A DNA stretch of 64,000 nucleotides from Algibacter luteus (GTDB lineage Bacteria; Bacteroidota; Bacteroidia; Flavobacteriales; Flavobacteriaceae): assembly GCF_900141715.1 (NCBI RefSeq), contig NZ_FQYK01000003.1, positions 39,115 to 103,114 of the forward strand, read 5' to 3'. Each line of letters begins with the position of its first letter. The stretch's first letter is position 1. Under the pieces are notes generated by a model that worked only from the letters and a program-made list of their open reading frames with translations, made no database searches and had not been told where the DNA came from. The translations under genes were made by a program, and so were the position numbers. Shown piece by piece: positions 34,839 to 42,575 of the stretch.

Positions 34839-35249
34839 ATGTATCCAGCAGAATTAGTAAAACCAATGCGTGAAGATTTAACAAAAGTTGGTTTTGAAGA
34901 ATTACATACTGCCGAAGCTGTTGAAACTGCTTTAGCAAAAGAAGGAACTACTTTAGTGGTTGTAAACTCGGTTTGTGGTTGTGCCGCAGCCAATGCCCGC
35001 CCAGGTGCTAGAATGAGTTTGCAAAATGCTAAAAAACCAGACAACATTGTAACGGTTTTTGCAGGTGTTGATAAAAATGCGGTTGATGCGGCTCGTGCCC
35101 ACATGGTACCTTTCCCTCCAAGTTCACCAAGTATGGCGTTATTTAAAAATGGCGAATTGGTACACATGTTAGAGCGTCACCATATTGAAGGTAGACCAGC
35201 AGAATTAATTGCTGAAAACCTTGTTGATGCTTATAACGAGCATTGTTAA
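34839..35249 (+). CDS. Bacilliredoxin (BrxA/BrxB, YphP/YqiW family)
   Basis: The 136-residue thioredoxin-like protein has the unusual CGC active site in VVNSVCGCAAANARPGA. MVPFPPSSPSMALFKNGELVH and the C-terminal RHHIEGRPAELIAENL are diagnostic for the family. Bacilliredoxins remove bacillithiol from mixed disulfides in Firmicutes, and many Bacteroidota carry homologues. It has its own -7 box and terminator. Confidence 0.95.
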   Translation: MYPAELVKPMREDLTKVGFEELHTAEAVETALAKEGTTLVVVNSVCGCAAANARPGARMSLQNAKKPDNIVTVFAGVDKNAVDAARAHMVPFPPSSPSMALFKNGELVHMLERHHIEGRPAELIAENLVDAYNEHC

Positions 35250-35268
35250 GAAGCGTTTAAAAAATAAT

Positions 35269-35291
35269 AAACCACGTTAATAGCGTGGTTT
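35269..35291 (+). terminator. Terminator of bacilliredoxin
   Basis: AAACCACG (35269-35276) pairs with CGTGGTTT (35284-35291) and is followed by more T. It overlaps the longest upstream extension of the next frame, which argues for a downstream start of that gene. Confidence 0.75.
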
Positions 35292-35350
35292 TTTTATGCG
35301 TTTACGCAACCTTTTCTAATTATTTTCATCTAATGGGAAAAAATAATTCG

Positions 35351-35743
35351 ATGATACGAAACCAGTTTTTTAGTCCGTTTTTAGCTGTGATTTGTTTAAG
35401 CTTTTTAGCTTTTCAATGTGATGATGACATGACACAAGAAGATGATAACGCCCGTTTGGAAGTATTAAGATTAGAAATAGAGAATTTAGCAAAAACGTCT
35501 ATTTGTAACGAAGCAACTGAGTGCAAGTATATAGGCTTTGGTAGCAAACCTTGTGGTGGACCATTAGGCTATTTAACTTATTCAACATCTATTGATACTG
35601 AAAAATTAGAAGGTTTAGTTTCAAATTACAATAAAATAAATGCAGAGTACAACTCAAAATGGGGTATTATTTCAGATTGTAGTATTGTAAACCCACCAAC
35701 TAGTATAATTTGCGAAAATAACATCTGCGTTGCTGTGTACTAA
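35351..35743 (+). CDS. Hypothetical Cys-containing lipoprotein-like protein
   Basis: The 130-residue protein (ATG 35351; ATG 35333 is possible) has a hydrophobic leader and a lipobox-like LAFQC. Gln before the Cys is non-standard but does occur in Flavobacteria. The mature part has an acidic start (DDDMTQEDD), a helix LEVLRLEIENLAKTS, then TECKYIGFGSKPCGGPLGYL and two further Cys near the end (SDC, ENNICVAVY). Four to five Cys suggest disulfides. Function is unknown. Confidence 0.65.
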   Translation: MIRNQFFSPFLAVICLSFLAFQCDDDMTQEDDNARLEVLRLEIENLAKTSICNEATECKYIGFGSKPCGGPLGYLTYSTSIDTEKLEGLVSNYNKINAEYNSKWGIISDCSIVNPPTSIICENNICVAVY

Positions 35744-35768
35744 AACATAGATTATTTATTTTTGGGGC

Positions 35769-36506
35769 ATGATAAAAATCTTGTCTTATCCATTATCGGT
35801 TATTTACAATATTATTTTTGGGTTAACACTTGTTGTGTTCCACCCCATACAATGGTTTTGTTTTAATGCACTAGGTCCGAGAGCTCACGAAAAAAGTGTA
35901 TTTGCGTTGCAATTTTGTTTAATGCGATGTGCAAATATTTTAGGCACACGGTTTTCTTTAAATAACCCGCATCAAATAGATACCAACCGACCGTTAATTA
36001 TTGTTGCAAATCATCAAAGTTTGCACGATATATACCCGCTAACTTGGTATATGAGAAAACATCATCCTAAATTTATTAGCAAAATAGAATTAGGCAGAGG
36101 CATACCAAGCGTATCTTATAATTTACGTCATGGTGGGGCTGCATTAATCGATAGAAAAAACCCGAGACAATCGTTACCAGCACTCATGAAATTTGGTGAG
36201 TATATTGAAAAAAATAATTTTGCCGCAGTAATTTTTCCTGAAGGTACTCGAAGTAAAGACGGTACGCCTAAACCATTTCAAACTAAAGGCTTAGATATTT
36301 TATTTAAAAAAATACCTTCAGCATTGGTTGTTCCTGTTTCTATAAACAACTCCTGGAAAATGTTACGTTATGGAAAGTTTCCAATGGGATTGGGCAATCA
36401 TCTAACTTTTACCGTGCATAAACCTCTAGAATTGGCTACCTTTGTTAATAAGCAAGATCTAATTGCGCAAATTGAAACAACAATAAAAGCAGGTGTTAAA
36501 CATTAA
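35769..36506 (+). CDS. 1-acyl-glycerol-3-phosphate acyltransferase-like (PlsC)
   Basis: The 245-residue membrane-associated acyltransferase has the catalytic HX4D in IVANHQSLHDIYPLTWY and the substrate motif in VIFPEGTRSKDGTPKPF. It would acylate lysophosphatidate in phospholipid synthesis. The acyl-ACP desaturase follows 12 bp later on the same strand, consistent with a lipid operon. Confidence 0.93.
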   Translation: MIKILSYPLSVIYNIIFGLTLVVFHPIQWFCFNALGPRAHEKSVFALQFCLMRCANILGTRFSLNNPHQIDTNRPLIIVANHQSLHDIYPLTWYMRKHHPKFISKIELGRGIPSVSYNLRHGGAALIDRKNPRQSLPALMKFGEYIEKNNFAAVIFPEGTRSKDGTPKPFQTKGLDILFKKIPSALVVPVSINNSWKMLRYGKFPMGLGNHLTFTVHKPLELATFVNKQDLIAQIETTIKAGVKH

Positions 36507-36518
36507 AATAAGAGTGAA

Positions 36519-37520
36519 ATGTCTTTAAAAAATAAAAGATTAGAGGTGATGAAGTTTTTGGAAAAAGACGTTGATGCCTTAATGGAGAAATATTTAATTC
36601 CGATTGACAGCATTTGGCAACCAACAGACTTTTTGCCGAATTCTGAATCTACGGATGGTGCTTTTTTTGAGGAAATTAAAGAAATTAGAGAGTTGGCTAA
36701 AGAATTACCTTATGATTTTTGGGTAGTTTTAGTTGGCGATATGATTACCGAAGAAGCCTTACCAACCTACGAATCTTGGTTAATGGATGTTGAAGGTGTA
36801 GACCAAGTTGAAAATGGCGGAAACGGATGGGGTAAATGGGTACGCCAATGGACTGCTGAAGAAAACAGACATGGCGATGTGCTTAACAAATACCTTTACC
36901 TTTCTGGTCGCGTAAATATGAAAGAAATTGAAAAAACCACACAGCATTTAATTGCCGATGGTTTTGATATTGGAACAGATAGAGACCCATATAAAAACTT
37001 TGTTTACACGAGTTTCCAAGAATTAGCCACTTATGTGTCGCACAATCGTGTTGCAAAACTGGCAAAAGATAAAGGGAACAAGCGATTGTCTAAAATGTGT
37101 AAAATTATTTCGGGCGATGAAATGCGCCACCATCATGCGTATTCTGAGTTTGTAGAACGTATTTTTAAAGTAGATCCTAGCCAAATGATGATGGCTTTTC
37201 ATTATATGATGAAGCAAAAAATTACAATGCCAGCTCATTTTTTAAGAGAATCTGGAAATAAAATAGGCACTGCTTTTGAAGAGTTTTCAAATACTGCACA
37301 GCGTATTGGGGTTTACACCTCGACAGACTATGTTGATATTTTGCAAAAATTGATAGACCGCTGGGAAATTGATAAAATCACTAATCTTACTGATGAAGCT
37401 GAAAAGGCAAGAGATTATTTAATGAAATTGCCTGCCAGAATGTATCGTTTATCTGAACGTATGAAAATTCCAGAAAACTCATTTCAATTTAAATGGGTAG
37501 AGCCCGCTATTACAAAGTAA
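36519..37520 (+). CDS. Acyl-ACP desaturase (soluble di-iron)
   Basis: The 333-residue ferritin-like protein has the two EExxH-type iron sites: WTAEENRHGDVLNKY and the second in SGDEMRHHHAYSEF. The family puts a cis double bond into acyl-ACP using oxygen and ferredoxin. It lies directly after the PlsC-like gene, so unsaturated acyl chains may be made and incorporated together. Regiospecificity cannot be read from sequence. Confidence 0.95.
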   Translation: MSLKNKRLEVMKFLEKDVDALMEKYLIPIDSIWQPTDFLPNSESTDGAFFEEIKEIRELAKELPYDFWVVLVGDMITEEALPTYESWLMDVEGVDQVENGGNGWGKWVRQWTAEENRHGDVLNKYLYLSGRVNMKEIEKTTQHLIADGFDIGTDRDPYKNFVYTSFQELATYVSHNRVAKLAKDKGNKRLSKMCKIISGDEMRHHHAYSEFVERIFKVDPSQMMMAFHYMMKQKITMPAHFLRESGNKIGTAFEEFSNTAQRIGVYTSTDYVDILQKLIDRWEIDKITNLTDEAEKARDYLMKLPARMYRLSERMKIPENSFQFKWVEPAITK

Positions 37521-37538
37521 AAGTAACTTCATTATTAA

Positions 37539-37877
37539 TTGATTAATTACAATAACAAAAGGTTTAGGCCGATTTCTAGTTCAGAAAATAGCGAAACTGA
37601 CGCTAGTACTGTTTTTGTATACAAACAATCGGGTAACATTGTTACGGCTTCCTATTTAAGTAAAAATATCGTGTCAGGTCATTTAATAGGATTGGTGAGT
37701 GCCAATGGCTCTATTAACATGCGGTATCATCAAGTGAATAAAAATGCCGAATTAATGACTGGAATTTGTACCTCCACACCAGAAATACATACCAATGGAA
37801 AAATAACCTTGCATGAAGAATGGCAATGGACTTCTGGTAACAAATCTAAAGGCAAATCTACACTTCAAGAACTTTAA
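37539..37877 (+). CDS. Conserved hypothetical protein (often mislabelled n-acetylglutamate synthase)
   Basis: The 112-residue protein starts at TTG 37539 (INYNNKRFRPISSSENSE). A beta-rich sequence follows with TVFVYKQSGNIVTASYLS, INMRYHQVNKNAELMTGICT and HEEWQWTSGNKSKGKST. Databases name such proteins n-acetylglutamate synthase, but no acetyltransferase motif is visible and I give no function. It lies 18 bp after the desaturase and 5 bp before the HD gene. Confidence 0.8.
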   Translation: MINYNNKRFRPISSSENSETDASTVFVYKQSGNIVTASYLSKNIVSGHLIGLVSANGSINMRYHQVNKNAELMTGICTSTPEIHTNGKITLHEEWQWTSGNKSKGKSTLQEL

Positions 37878-37882
37878 TTGTT

Positions 37883-38539
37883 ATGCATTCAGAAGACATT
37901 ATAAATAAAACTATAGCATTTGTAAAACATACCTTGGCAGATGCCGAAGGTGGGCACGATTGGTTTCATATTGAGCGGGTTTATAAAAACAGTCTTTTAA
38001 TTAGTAAAACCGAAACTGTAGATCCTTTAGTAGTGGCTTTAGGCGCCTTATTACATGATATTGCAGATAGTAAATTTCATAATGGCGACGAAACTCTTGG
38101 CCCCAAAATAGCCCGTGAATTTTTATTTAAACATAATGTAGATTCAAAAATAATAGAGCATGTTATTCAAATTATTGAAAACATTTCTTTTAAATCGAGT
38201 TTGTCTGGGAAAAATACATTCAAATCGTGCGAATTGGATGTTGTGCAAGATGCAGATAGATTGGATGCTATTGGTGCCATAGGTATTGCTCGTTGTTTTA
38301 ATTATGGAGGTTTCAAAAACAGAGCACTTTACAATCCTGATATTAAACCCAACCTGAATATGACTAAGGAAGCATACAAAGCTTCAAACGCCCCATCTAT
38401 CAATCATTTTTATGAAAAATTGCTGCTTTTAAAAGATAAGATGAACACCAAAACAGGGAAACAAATCGCTGAAGAAAGACATAACTATATGTTAGGTTTC
38501 CTAGACCAGTTTTATGGCGAATGGGAAGGCAAGAGGTAA
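37883..38539 (+). CDS. HD-domain phosphohydrolase
   Basis: The 218-residue protein resembles YedJ/YpgQ-type hydrolases. The metal-binding HD pattern appears as GGHDWFHIERVYKNS (first His), GALLHDIADSKFH (His-Asp) and VVQDADRLDAIGAIGIARCF (final Asp). Related enzymes hydrolyse nucleotides or pyrophosphate. The substrate is unknown. It is the last gene of a run of four from 35769. Confidence 0.9.
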   Translation: MHSEDIINKTIAFVKHTLADAEGGHDWFHIERVYKNSLLISKTETVDPLVVALGALLHDIADSKFHNGDETLGPKIAREFLFKHNVDSKIIEHVIQIIENISFKSSLSGKNTFKSCELDVVQDADRLDAIGAIGIARCFNYGGFKNRALYNPDIKPNLNMTKEAYKASNAPSINHFYEKLLLLKDKMNTKTGKQIAEERHNYMLGFLDQFYGEWEGKR

Positions 38540-38551
38540 ATGCTTTTAAGT

Positions 38552-38725
38552 TTAATTCTCTAATGCCACCTGTAACGCTGTAATTTTATACTCCAAAATA
38601 GAAAGTTCTTCGGCATTTTCAATAATTTCTTCAACAGTTAAGTCGTCTTTACTGTTTATATAATCCATAATACCTTGTCTCTTATAGGAATAGTATTTTA
38701 AAGCTTCATTGATTTTATGTATCAT
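38552..38725 (-). CDS. Small 57-residue protein downstream of araC
   Basis: The ORF runs from ATG 38725 to TAA 38552-38554. The product is acidic and helical: MIHKINEALKYYSYKRQGIM, then VEEIIENAEELSILEYKITA. It has no signal or membrane segment. It begins 11 bp after the AraC gene on the same strand, a spacing typical of cotranscription. Function is unknown. Confidence 0.55.
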   Translation of the reverse strand: MIHKINEALKYYSYKRQGIMDYINSKDDLTVEEIIENAEELSILEYKITALQVALEN

Positions 38726-38736
38726 ACCTATTAATA

Positions 38737-39612
38737 TTATTGTATAATAAGCTTAATTTCTTTTCTATAGTTAGAGGCACTTTTGCCAGCTATATCATTA
38801 AATACCTTGTTAAAGTGCGAGAAATTGTTAAATCCGCATTCATAACAAACATCAGCAATACTCATTTCGCTTTCTTCAGATAATAATTTAGTAGCATGTA
38901 CAACACGATATTCATTAACGACTTGCGTAAATGTTTTATTCGTGGCTTTTTTAAAGAATCTGCAAAACGCAGGAACTGTCATGTTTACTTTATCTGCCAT
39001 TTCATCTAAAGCAATATGGTGATGGAAATTTTCGCGAATGTATTTAAAAACCACACCTATTTTAGCACTATCCTGTGCTTCGGGTTCAAAAGCTATTCCG
39101 TCGGCATTTAATAATGTATAGTCATCAGTTTTTGCTAAATAATCTAAGATTTCAAGAAATTTCAAGATGCGTTTTAAACCATCGCACTCTAAAAGCTTCT
39201 CAATTTTTCGTCCAATCTTCTTTTTAGTATCAATTTTAAAACGAATGCCCTTTTTTGCACGCTCAAAAAGTGCAACTATATTGGCCATTTCTGGTATATT
39301 AAAAAACTCTTCTCCTAAAAAATCAGATTTAAATTGCACAATCGTTTCTGTGCCATTGGCTGTAAGCCTATCGGAAAACCCGTTATGCGGTAAATTCGCA
39401 CCAATTAGAATCAATTGACTGTTATTAAAATAAGATAAGTGATTTCCAATATGAGTCTTTCCTTGGCCTTTATTTACATAAACCAGCTCTAATTCAGGAT
39501 GAAAGTGCCAATAGGCATTGTTTTTATCTACGTTTTCACCATGTTGCTTTACTAACAAGGAACTTCCAAAACTCGGGGTAAGTTTTTCAAAAGTAGGTTT
39601 CTTTTTAATCAT
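38737..39612 (-). CDS. AraC family transcriptional regulator (cupin sensor)
   Basis: The 291-residue regulator has an N-terminal cupin (YWHFHPELELVYVNKGQG, then LIGANLPHNGFSD) and a C-terminal double HTH (ALDEMADKVNMTVPAFCRFF and SIADVCYECGFNNFSHFNKVF). Such regulators usually sense sugars or related small molecules. It is divergent from the duplicated secreted-protein units at 39817 and 40723. The shared region carries TATGCTA/TAGCATA half sites, so control of those genes is plausible but unproven. Confidence 0.92.
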   Translation of the reverse strand: MIKKKPTFEKLTPSFGSSLLVKQHGENVDKNNAYWHFHPELELVYVNKGQGKTHIGNHLSYFNNSQLILIGANLPHNGFSDRLTANGTETIVQFKSDFLGEEFFNIPEMANIVALFERAKKGIRFKIDTKKKIGRKIEKLLECDGLKRILKFLEILDYLAKTDDYTLLNADGIAFEPEAQDSAKIGVVFKYIRENFHHHIALDEMADKVNMTVPAFCRFFKKATNKTFTQVVNEYRVVHATKLLSEESEMSIADVCYECGFNNFSHFNKVFNDIAGKSASNYRKEIKLIIQ

Positions 39613-39631
39613 GAGGGTACATATTTAATAA

Positions 39632-39639
39632 CAAATTTA
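39632..39639 (-). promoter_or_regulatory. -7 box for araC
   Basis: The minus strand reads TAAATTTG, matching TAnnTTTG, 20 bp upstream of the AraC start codon. Confidence 0.5.
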
Positions 39640-39719
39640 GTATTTATTATGCACACATTATATATTCTTTTACCCTAAATGTATGCTATATTAACTTTAC
39701 ACACCCTTAACAAATAATT

Positions 39720-39760
39720 AACAGATAATTTAGCATACAAATTAGTCAAAATTGATGTTT
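39720..39760 (+). promoter_or_regulatory. Duplicated upstream element, copy 1
   Basis: AACAGATAATTTAGCATA continuing to AAATTAGTCAAAATTGATGTTTT lies about 20 bp before the -7 box of the gene at 39817. A close copy lies in the same place in front of the paralogue at 40723. It overlaps a TAGCATA half site matched by TATGCTA at 39683-39689. Confidence 0.55.
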
Positions 39761-39780
39761 TCGGGGGCTTCCATCTAATA

Positions 39781-39788
39781 TATCTTTG
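39781..39788 (+). promoter_or_regulatory. -7 box, first duplicated unit
   Basis: TATCTTTG matches TAnnTTTG. The following leader GTTGAACGTTATAAAACCC is the same as in the second unit. Confidence 0.65.
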
Positions 39789-39816
39789 TACCGTTGAACG
39801 TTATAAAACCCAAATT

Positions 39817-40410
39817 ATGAAAAACGTAATTAAAAACACAAAAAAAGGAATTCTAATGGTTGCCCTAATGGCTACGGTTAGCTCATACGCTACAAACACT
39901 GATGCTACTATTAAAACAGGTGTTAAAAAAACGGCGTTAGTATTGAAAAATGTAAAACAAGGTAATATTCTTTCCATTATAGATAGCAACGGAATCATTT
40001 TATATAAAGAAGCTATCGCAATTAATGGTGATTATAAAAAAGCTTTTGATTTAACTGAGTTACCAGATGGTGATTATGTTTTCGAACTTGAAAAAGATTT
40101 AGAAATCAAAACCATTCCATTTTCAATTGCATCTGATGTGGTTAGCATGAATGCTAAAAATGAAGTGTCGTACTTTAAACCTTTTGTAAAACAGATTAAT
40201 GATTTAGTTTATGTATCTAAACTTAATTTATCTCAAGAAGATACTAAGATTAACATTTTTGAAAACATTGAAGGAACATACACATTAGTGCATTCTGAAA
40301 AATTTGAAAATGAAAAGACGATACACAAAGCTTTTAAATTGAATAAAGGAAATTATAAAATTGAAATAAACTCGATTAATACCGAGTATACAAAATTCGT
40401 TAATAATTAG
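39817..40410 (+). CDS. Secreted single-domain protein, paralogue 1
   Basis: The 197-residue exported protein has signal region KKGILMVALMATVSSYA. The mature part is one beta-sandwich-like domain: TALVLKNVKQGNILSIIDSN, ILYKEAIAINGDYKKAFDL, TELPDGDYVFELEKDLEIKT and IPFSI. The layout resembles a type IX sorting domain or Ig-like module standing alone. It shares promoter, leader, domain and terminator design with 40723 and its domain with 46391. Function is unknown; it may be an adhesin subunit or surface protein. Confidence 0.8.
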   Translation: MKNVIKNTKKGILMVALMATVSSYATNTDATIKTGVKKTALVLKNVKQGNILSIIDSNGIILYKEAIAINGDYKKAFDLTELPDGDYVFELEKDLEIKTIPFSIASDVVSMNAKNEVSYFKPFVKQINDLVYVSKLNLSQEDTKINIFENIEGTYTLVHSEKFENEKTIHKAFKLNKGNYKIEINSINTEYTKFVNN

Positions 40411-40442
40411 TTTAATGTCTTATTTAGTTTAGTTTAGTTGGT

Positions 40443-40469
40443 AAAAGTGGGCTGTGGTGGCCCACTTTT
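40443..40469 (+). terminator. Terminator, first duplicated unit
   Basis: AAAAGTGGGC (40443-40452) pairs perfectly with GCCCACTTTT (40460-40469) across TGTGGTG. The second unit ends with the same design at 41364-41390. Confidence 0.85.
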
Positions 40470-40624
40470 CTTTTCTACAATCTTCAAAATTTTATACGCA
40501 CACATTTATGTAGTGCTTTTTTTGTCTTCCAGATTTTTGGTATCGATTTCTTGAAAATGGTAAATATATACCCTATTAACTTACTTCTATTTTATTTTAA
40601 TTTAACCCAAAGTTAATGTAAAAA

Positions 40625-40667
40625 TAACAGATAATTTAGCACATAAATTAGTCAATATCAATGTTTT
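40625..40667 (+). promoter_or_regulatory. Duplicated upstream element, copy 2
   Basis: AACAGATAATTTAGCACATA continuing to AAATTAGTCAATATCAATGTTTT is a near copy of 39720-39760 at the same distance from a -7 box. Confidence 0.55.
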
Positions 40668-40685
40668 ACACATCGTAAAACTAAC

Positions 40686-40693
40686 ATACCTTT
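40686..40693 (+). promoter_or_regulatory. -7 box, second duplicated unit
   Basis: TACCTTTG matches TAnnTTTG and is followed by the shared leader ending ACCCAAATT before the ATG. Confidence 0.65.
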
Positions 40694-40722
40694 GAAGTGT
40701 TGAACGTTATAAAACCCAAATT

Positions 40723-41331
40723 ATGAAAAACACAATTAAAAACACAAAAAAAGGAATCTTAATGGTAACAATGTTTGCTACCTTGTTAAGTTTCGCAAAT
40801 GATGGATCATTATTTAACATTACTAATGATGCAAAAAGAACCTACCTTACTTTAGAATCTGTAAAGCAAGGCAACCTATTATCTGTAAAAGATATAAACG
40901 GTATTATATTATACAAAGAGTACATCCAAAAAACAGGAACTTACACAAAAGGTTTTGATTTAACGGCTTTACCGGATGGTGAATATGTTTTTGAACTTGA
41001 CAAAGATTTAGAAATAAACACTATACCTTTTAAAGTCGATTCAAATGTGGTTGTTTTTAATAAAGAAAACGAAAAAACAATCTACAAGCCTGTGGTAAGA
41101 GTTAAGAATGGTTTAGTTTATGTAACAAAACTTAATTTAAACGAAACACCTTTAAAAATTAGTATTTATTTTCAAAACGAAAGTGGATCAGAGTTAATGT
41201 ATAAAGAAATCATTACAGAAACCACTTCTAAAACTATTAGCAAAATCTTTAAGCTTGAAGGCTTGAAAAAAGGATCTTACAAAATGATATTTAATTCTGA
41301 AGGTAGACAATTTGTTGAATACATTAACTAA
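40723..41331 (+). CDS. Secreted single-domain protein, paralogue 2
   Basis: The 202-residue exported protein begins like its upstream paralogue (MKNTIKNTKKGILMV) with signal end near LLSFA. The domain reads YLTLESVKQGNLLSVKDING, ILYKEYIQKTGTYTKGFDL, TALPDGEYVFELDKDLEINT and IPFKV, highly similar to 39817 in its first two thirds and more diverged at the C-terminus. The unit is a tandem duplication with separate promoter and terminator. Function is unknown. Confidence 0.8.
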   Translation: MKNTIKNTKKGILMVTMFATLLSFANDGSLFNITNDAKRTYLTLESVKQGNLLSVKDINGIILYKEYIQKTGTYTKGFDLTALPDGEYVFELDKDLEINTIPFKVDSNVVVFNKENEKTIYKPVVRVKNGLVYVTKLNLNETPLKISIYFQNESGSELMYKEIITETTSKTISKIFKLEGLKKGSYKMIFNSEGRQFVEYIN

Positions 41332-41363
41332 TTTCTAATTGCCCTATTTTAGAATATGTTGAG

Positions 41364-41390
41364 AAAAGTGAGCTGTAATGGCTCACTTTT
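41364..41390. terminator. Terminator, second duplicated unit
   Basis: AAAAGTGAGC (41364-41373) pairs perfectly with GCTCACTTTT (41381-41390) across TGTAATG, followed by T. It also lies just beyond the stop of the converging radical SAM gene. Confidence 0.85.
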
Positions 41391-41392
41391 TT

Positions 41393-42466
41393 TTAGAATA
41401 ATTTTAACTGCCCGTTTTTACAAGGCTGATGCAAATTACAATTCAGTTTTTGTGGTGCTTTATCTTTAAAGTATTTAAGTTTAGCCAGTTTTACTAGATT
41501 ATTAATTTGTTCGGCTATTTTTCCTTCACCTCGCATGCGTGCACCAAATCTTGAATCGTTTAAAGTACCCCCATGACAACTTTCTATTTGATGTAATACC
41601 TTATCTGCCCTATCGGGCATTGTTTTATTAACCCAATCGGTAAAAATTTCACCAATAGCGCCATTAAGTCTCACAATGGTATGACCAATAGATAAGGCCC
41701 CAGCTTCTGAAACCGCTTTGGCCATTGGTAATATTTCATGACTGTTTATAGACGGAATAATAGGCGCCAACATCACATTAACCGGAATTCTATTTGTGCT
41801 TAAAACCTGTATGGTTTCTAATCGTTTTTTACTGGTTGTTGTTCTAGGCTCTAAAATACGCCTTGTGTTTTCAGAAAGTGAGGTTACCGAAATGTTTACA
41901 CTCACCAGTTGATCTTGAGCCAAGGCTTTTAAAAGATCCAAATCTCTTAAAACTAAAGCGTTTTTGGTTATAATCCCAACAGGATGCTTATACTTTAAAA
42001 ACACCTCTAAACAGGCTCTTGTTATTTTATAAATTTTTTCCGCAGGTTGGTAACAATCCGTGTTCCCAGACATGACTATAGGTTGTGCTTTCCAGTTTTT
42101 ACTTTTTAATTTGGCTTCTAATAATTTTGGGGCGTCTTTTTTAACCAAAATACGTCGTTCAAAATCTAAACCAGGACTGTAACCCCAAAACTCGTGCGTG
42201 TTTCGGGCGTAGCAATAAATACAACCGTGTTCGCAACCTTGGTAAGCGTTCAAGGAATACCCCATACCAACATCTGGACTTTGCACTTTATTAACTATGG
42301 ATTTAGGAAACACCTCCAGATATGTCGTTTTATTTGTATCGCGGGTTTCGCCTTCCTTATGGCAATATTCTAGGAAGTCATTACGCATCTCGTGACTAAG
42401 TTCAAAAAACCGATTAGGCAGATTAAGTTGCGCACCGCGACCTTTTATGGTAGATTTTGGGTTCAT
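41393..42466 (-). CDS. PA0069-type radical SAM protein
   Basis: The 357-residue protein has the radical SAM cluster motif in NAYQGCEHGCIYCYARNTHE (CxxxCxxC), the SAM-binding GNTD segment VMSGNTDCYQPAEKIYKIT and the typical C-terminal Cys motif LNCNLHQPCKNGQLKLF. The family is related to spore-photoproduct-lyase-like SAM proteins; substrate and product are unknown. It ends tail-to-tail with the second duplicated unit. Confidence 0.92.
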   Translation of the reverse strand: MNPKSTIKGRGAQLNLPNRFFELSHEMRNDFLEYCHKEGETRDTNKTTYLEVFPKSIVNKVQSPDVGMGYSLNAYQGCEHGCIYCYARNTHEFWGYSPGLDFERRILVKKDAPKLLEAKLKSKNWKAQPIVMSGNTDCYQPAEKIYKITRACLEVFLKYKHPVGIITKNALVLRDLDLLKALAQDQLVSVNISVTSLSENTRRILEPRTTTSKKRLETIQVLSTNRIPVNVMLAPIIPSINSHEILPMAKAVSEAGALSIGHTIVRLNGAIGEIFTDWVNKTMPDRADKVLHQIESCHGGTLNDSRFGARMRGEGKIAEQINNLVKLAKLKYFKDKAPQKLNCNLHQPCKNGQLKLF

Positions 42467-42575
42467 GCTGTAAAATTAAAGAGTTGTATGATTTAAGTAG
42501 CTCTTTAAAATTAGCAATTATATAAACCCAAAACTGTTAAAATAAAAAAGGGTTATTAACAAACTAACAGGAGTA

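Larger units (their letters stand above)
40411..40722 (+). other. Intergenic region between duplicated units
   Basis: The 312 bp hold the terminator of unit 1 (40443-40469), an A/T-rich spacer without ORF, the second copy of the upstream element (40625-40667) and the second -7 box (40686-40693). Confidence 0.6.

Noticed and set aside
35285..35350. A longer start for the lipoprotein at 35351
   Set aside because: The frame from 35285 begins inside the bacilliredoxin terminator; ATG 35333 remains a possible alternative.
37539..37877. N-acetylglutamate synthase as the product name
   Set aside because: The name circulates for this family, but I see no GNAT or kinase-like motif and no arginine genes nearby.
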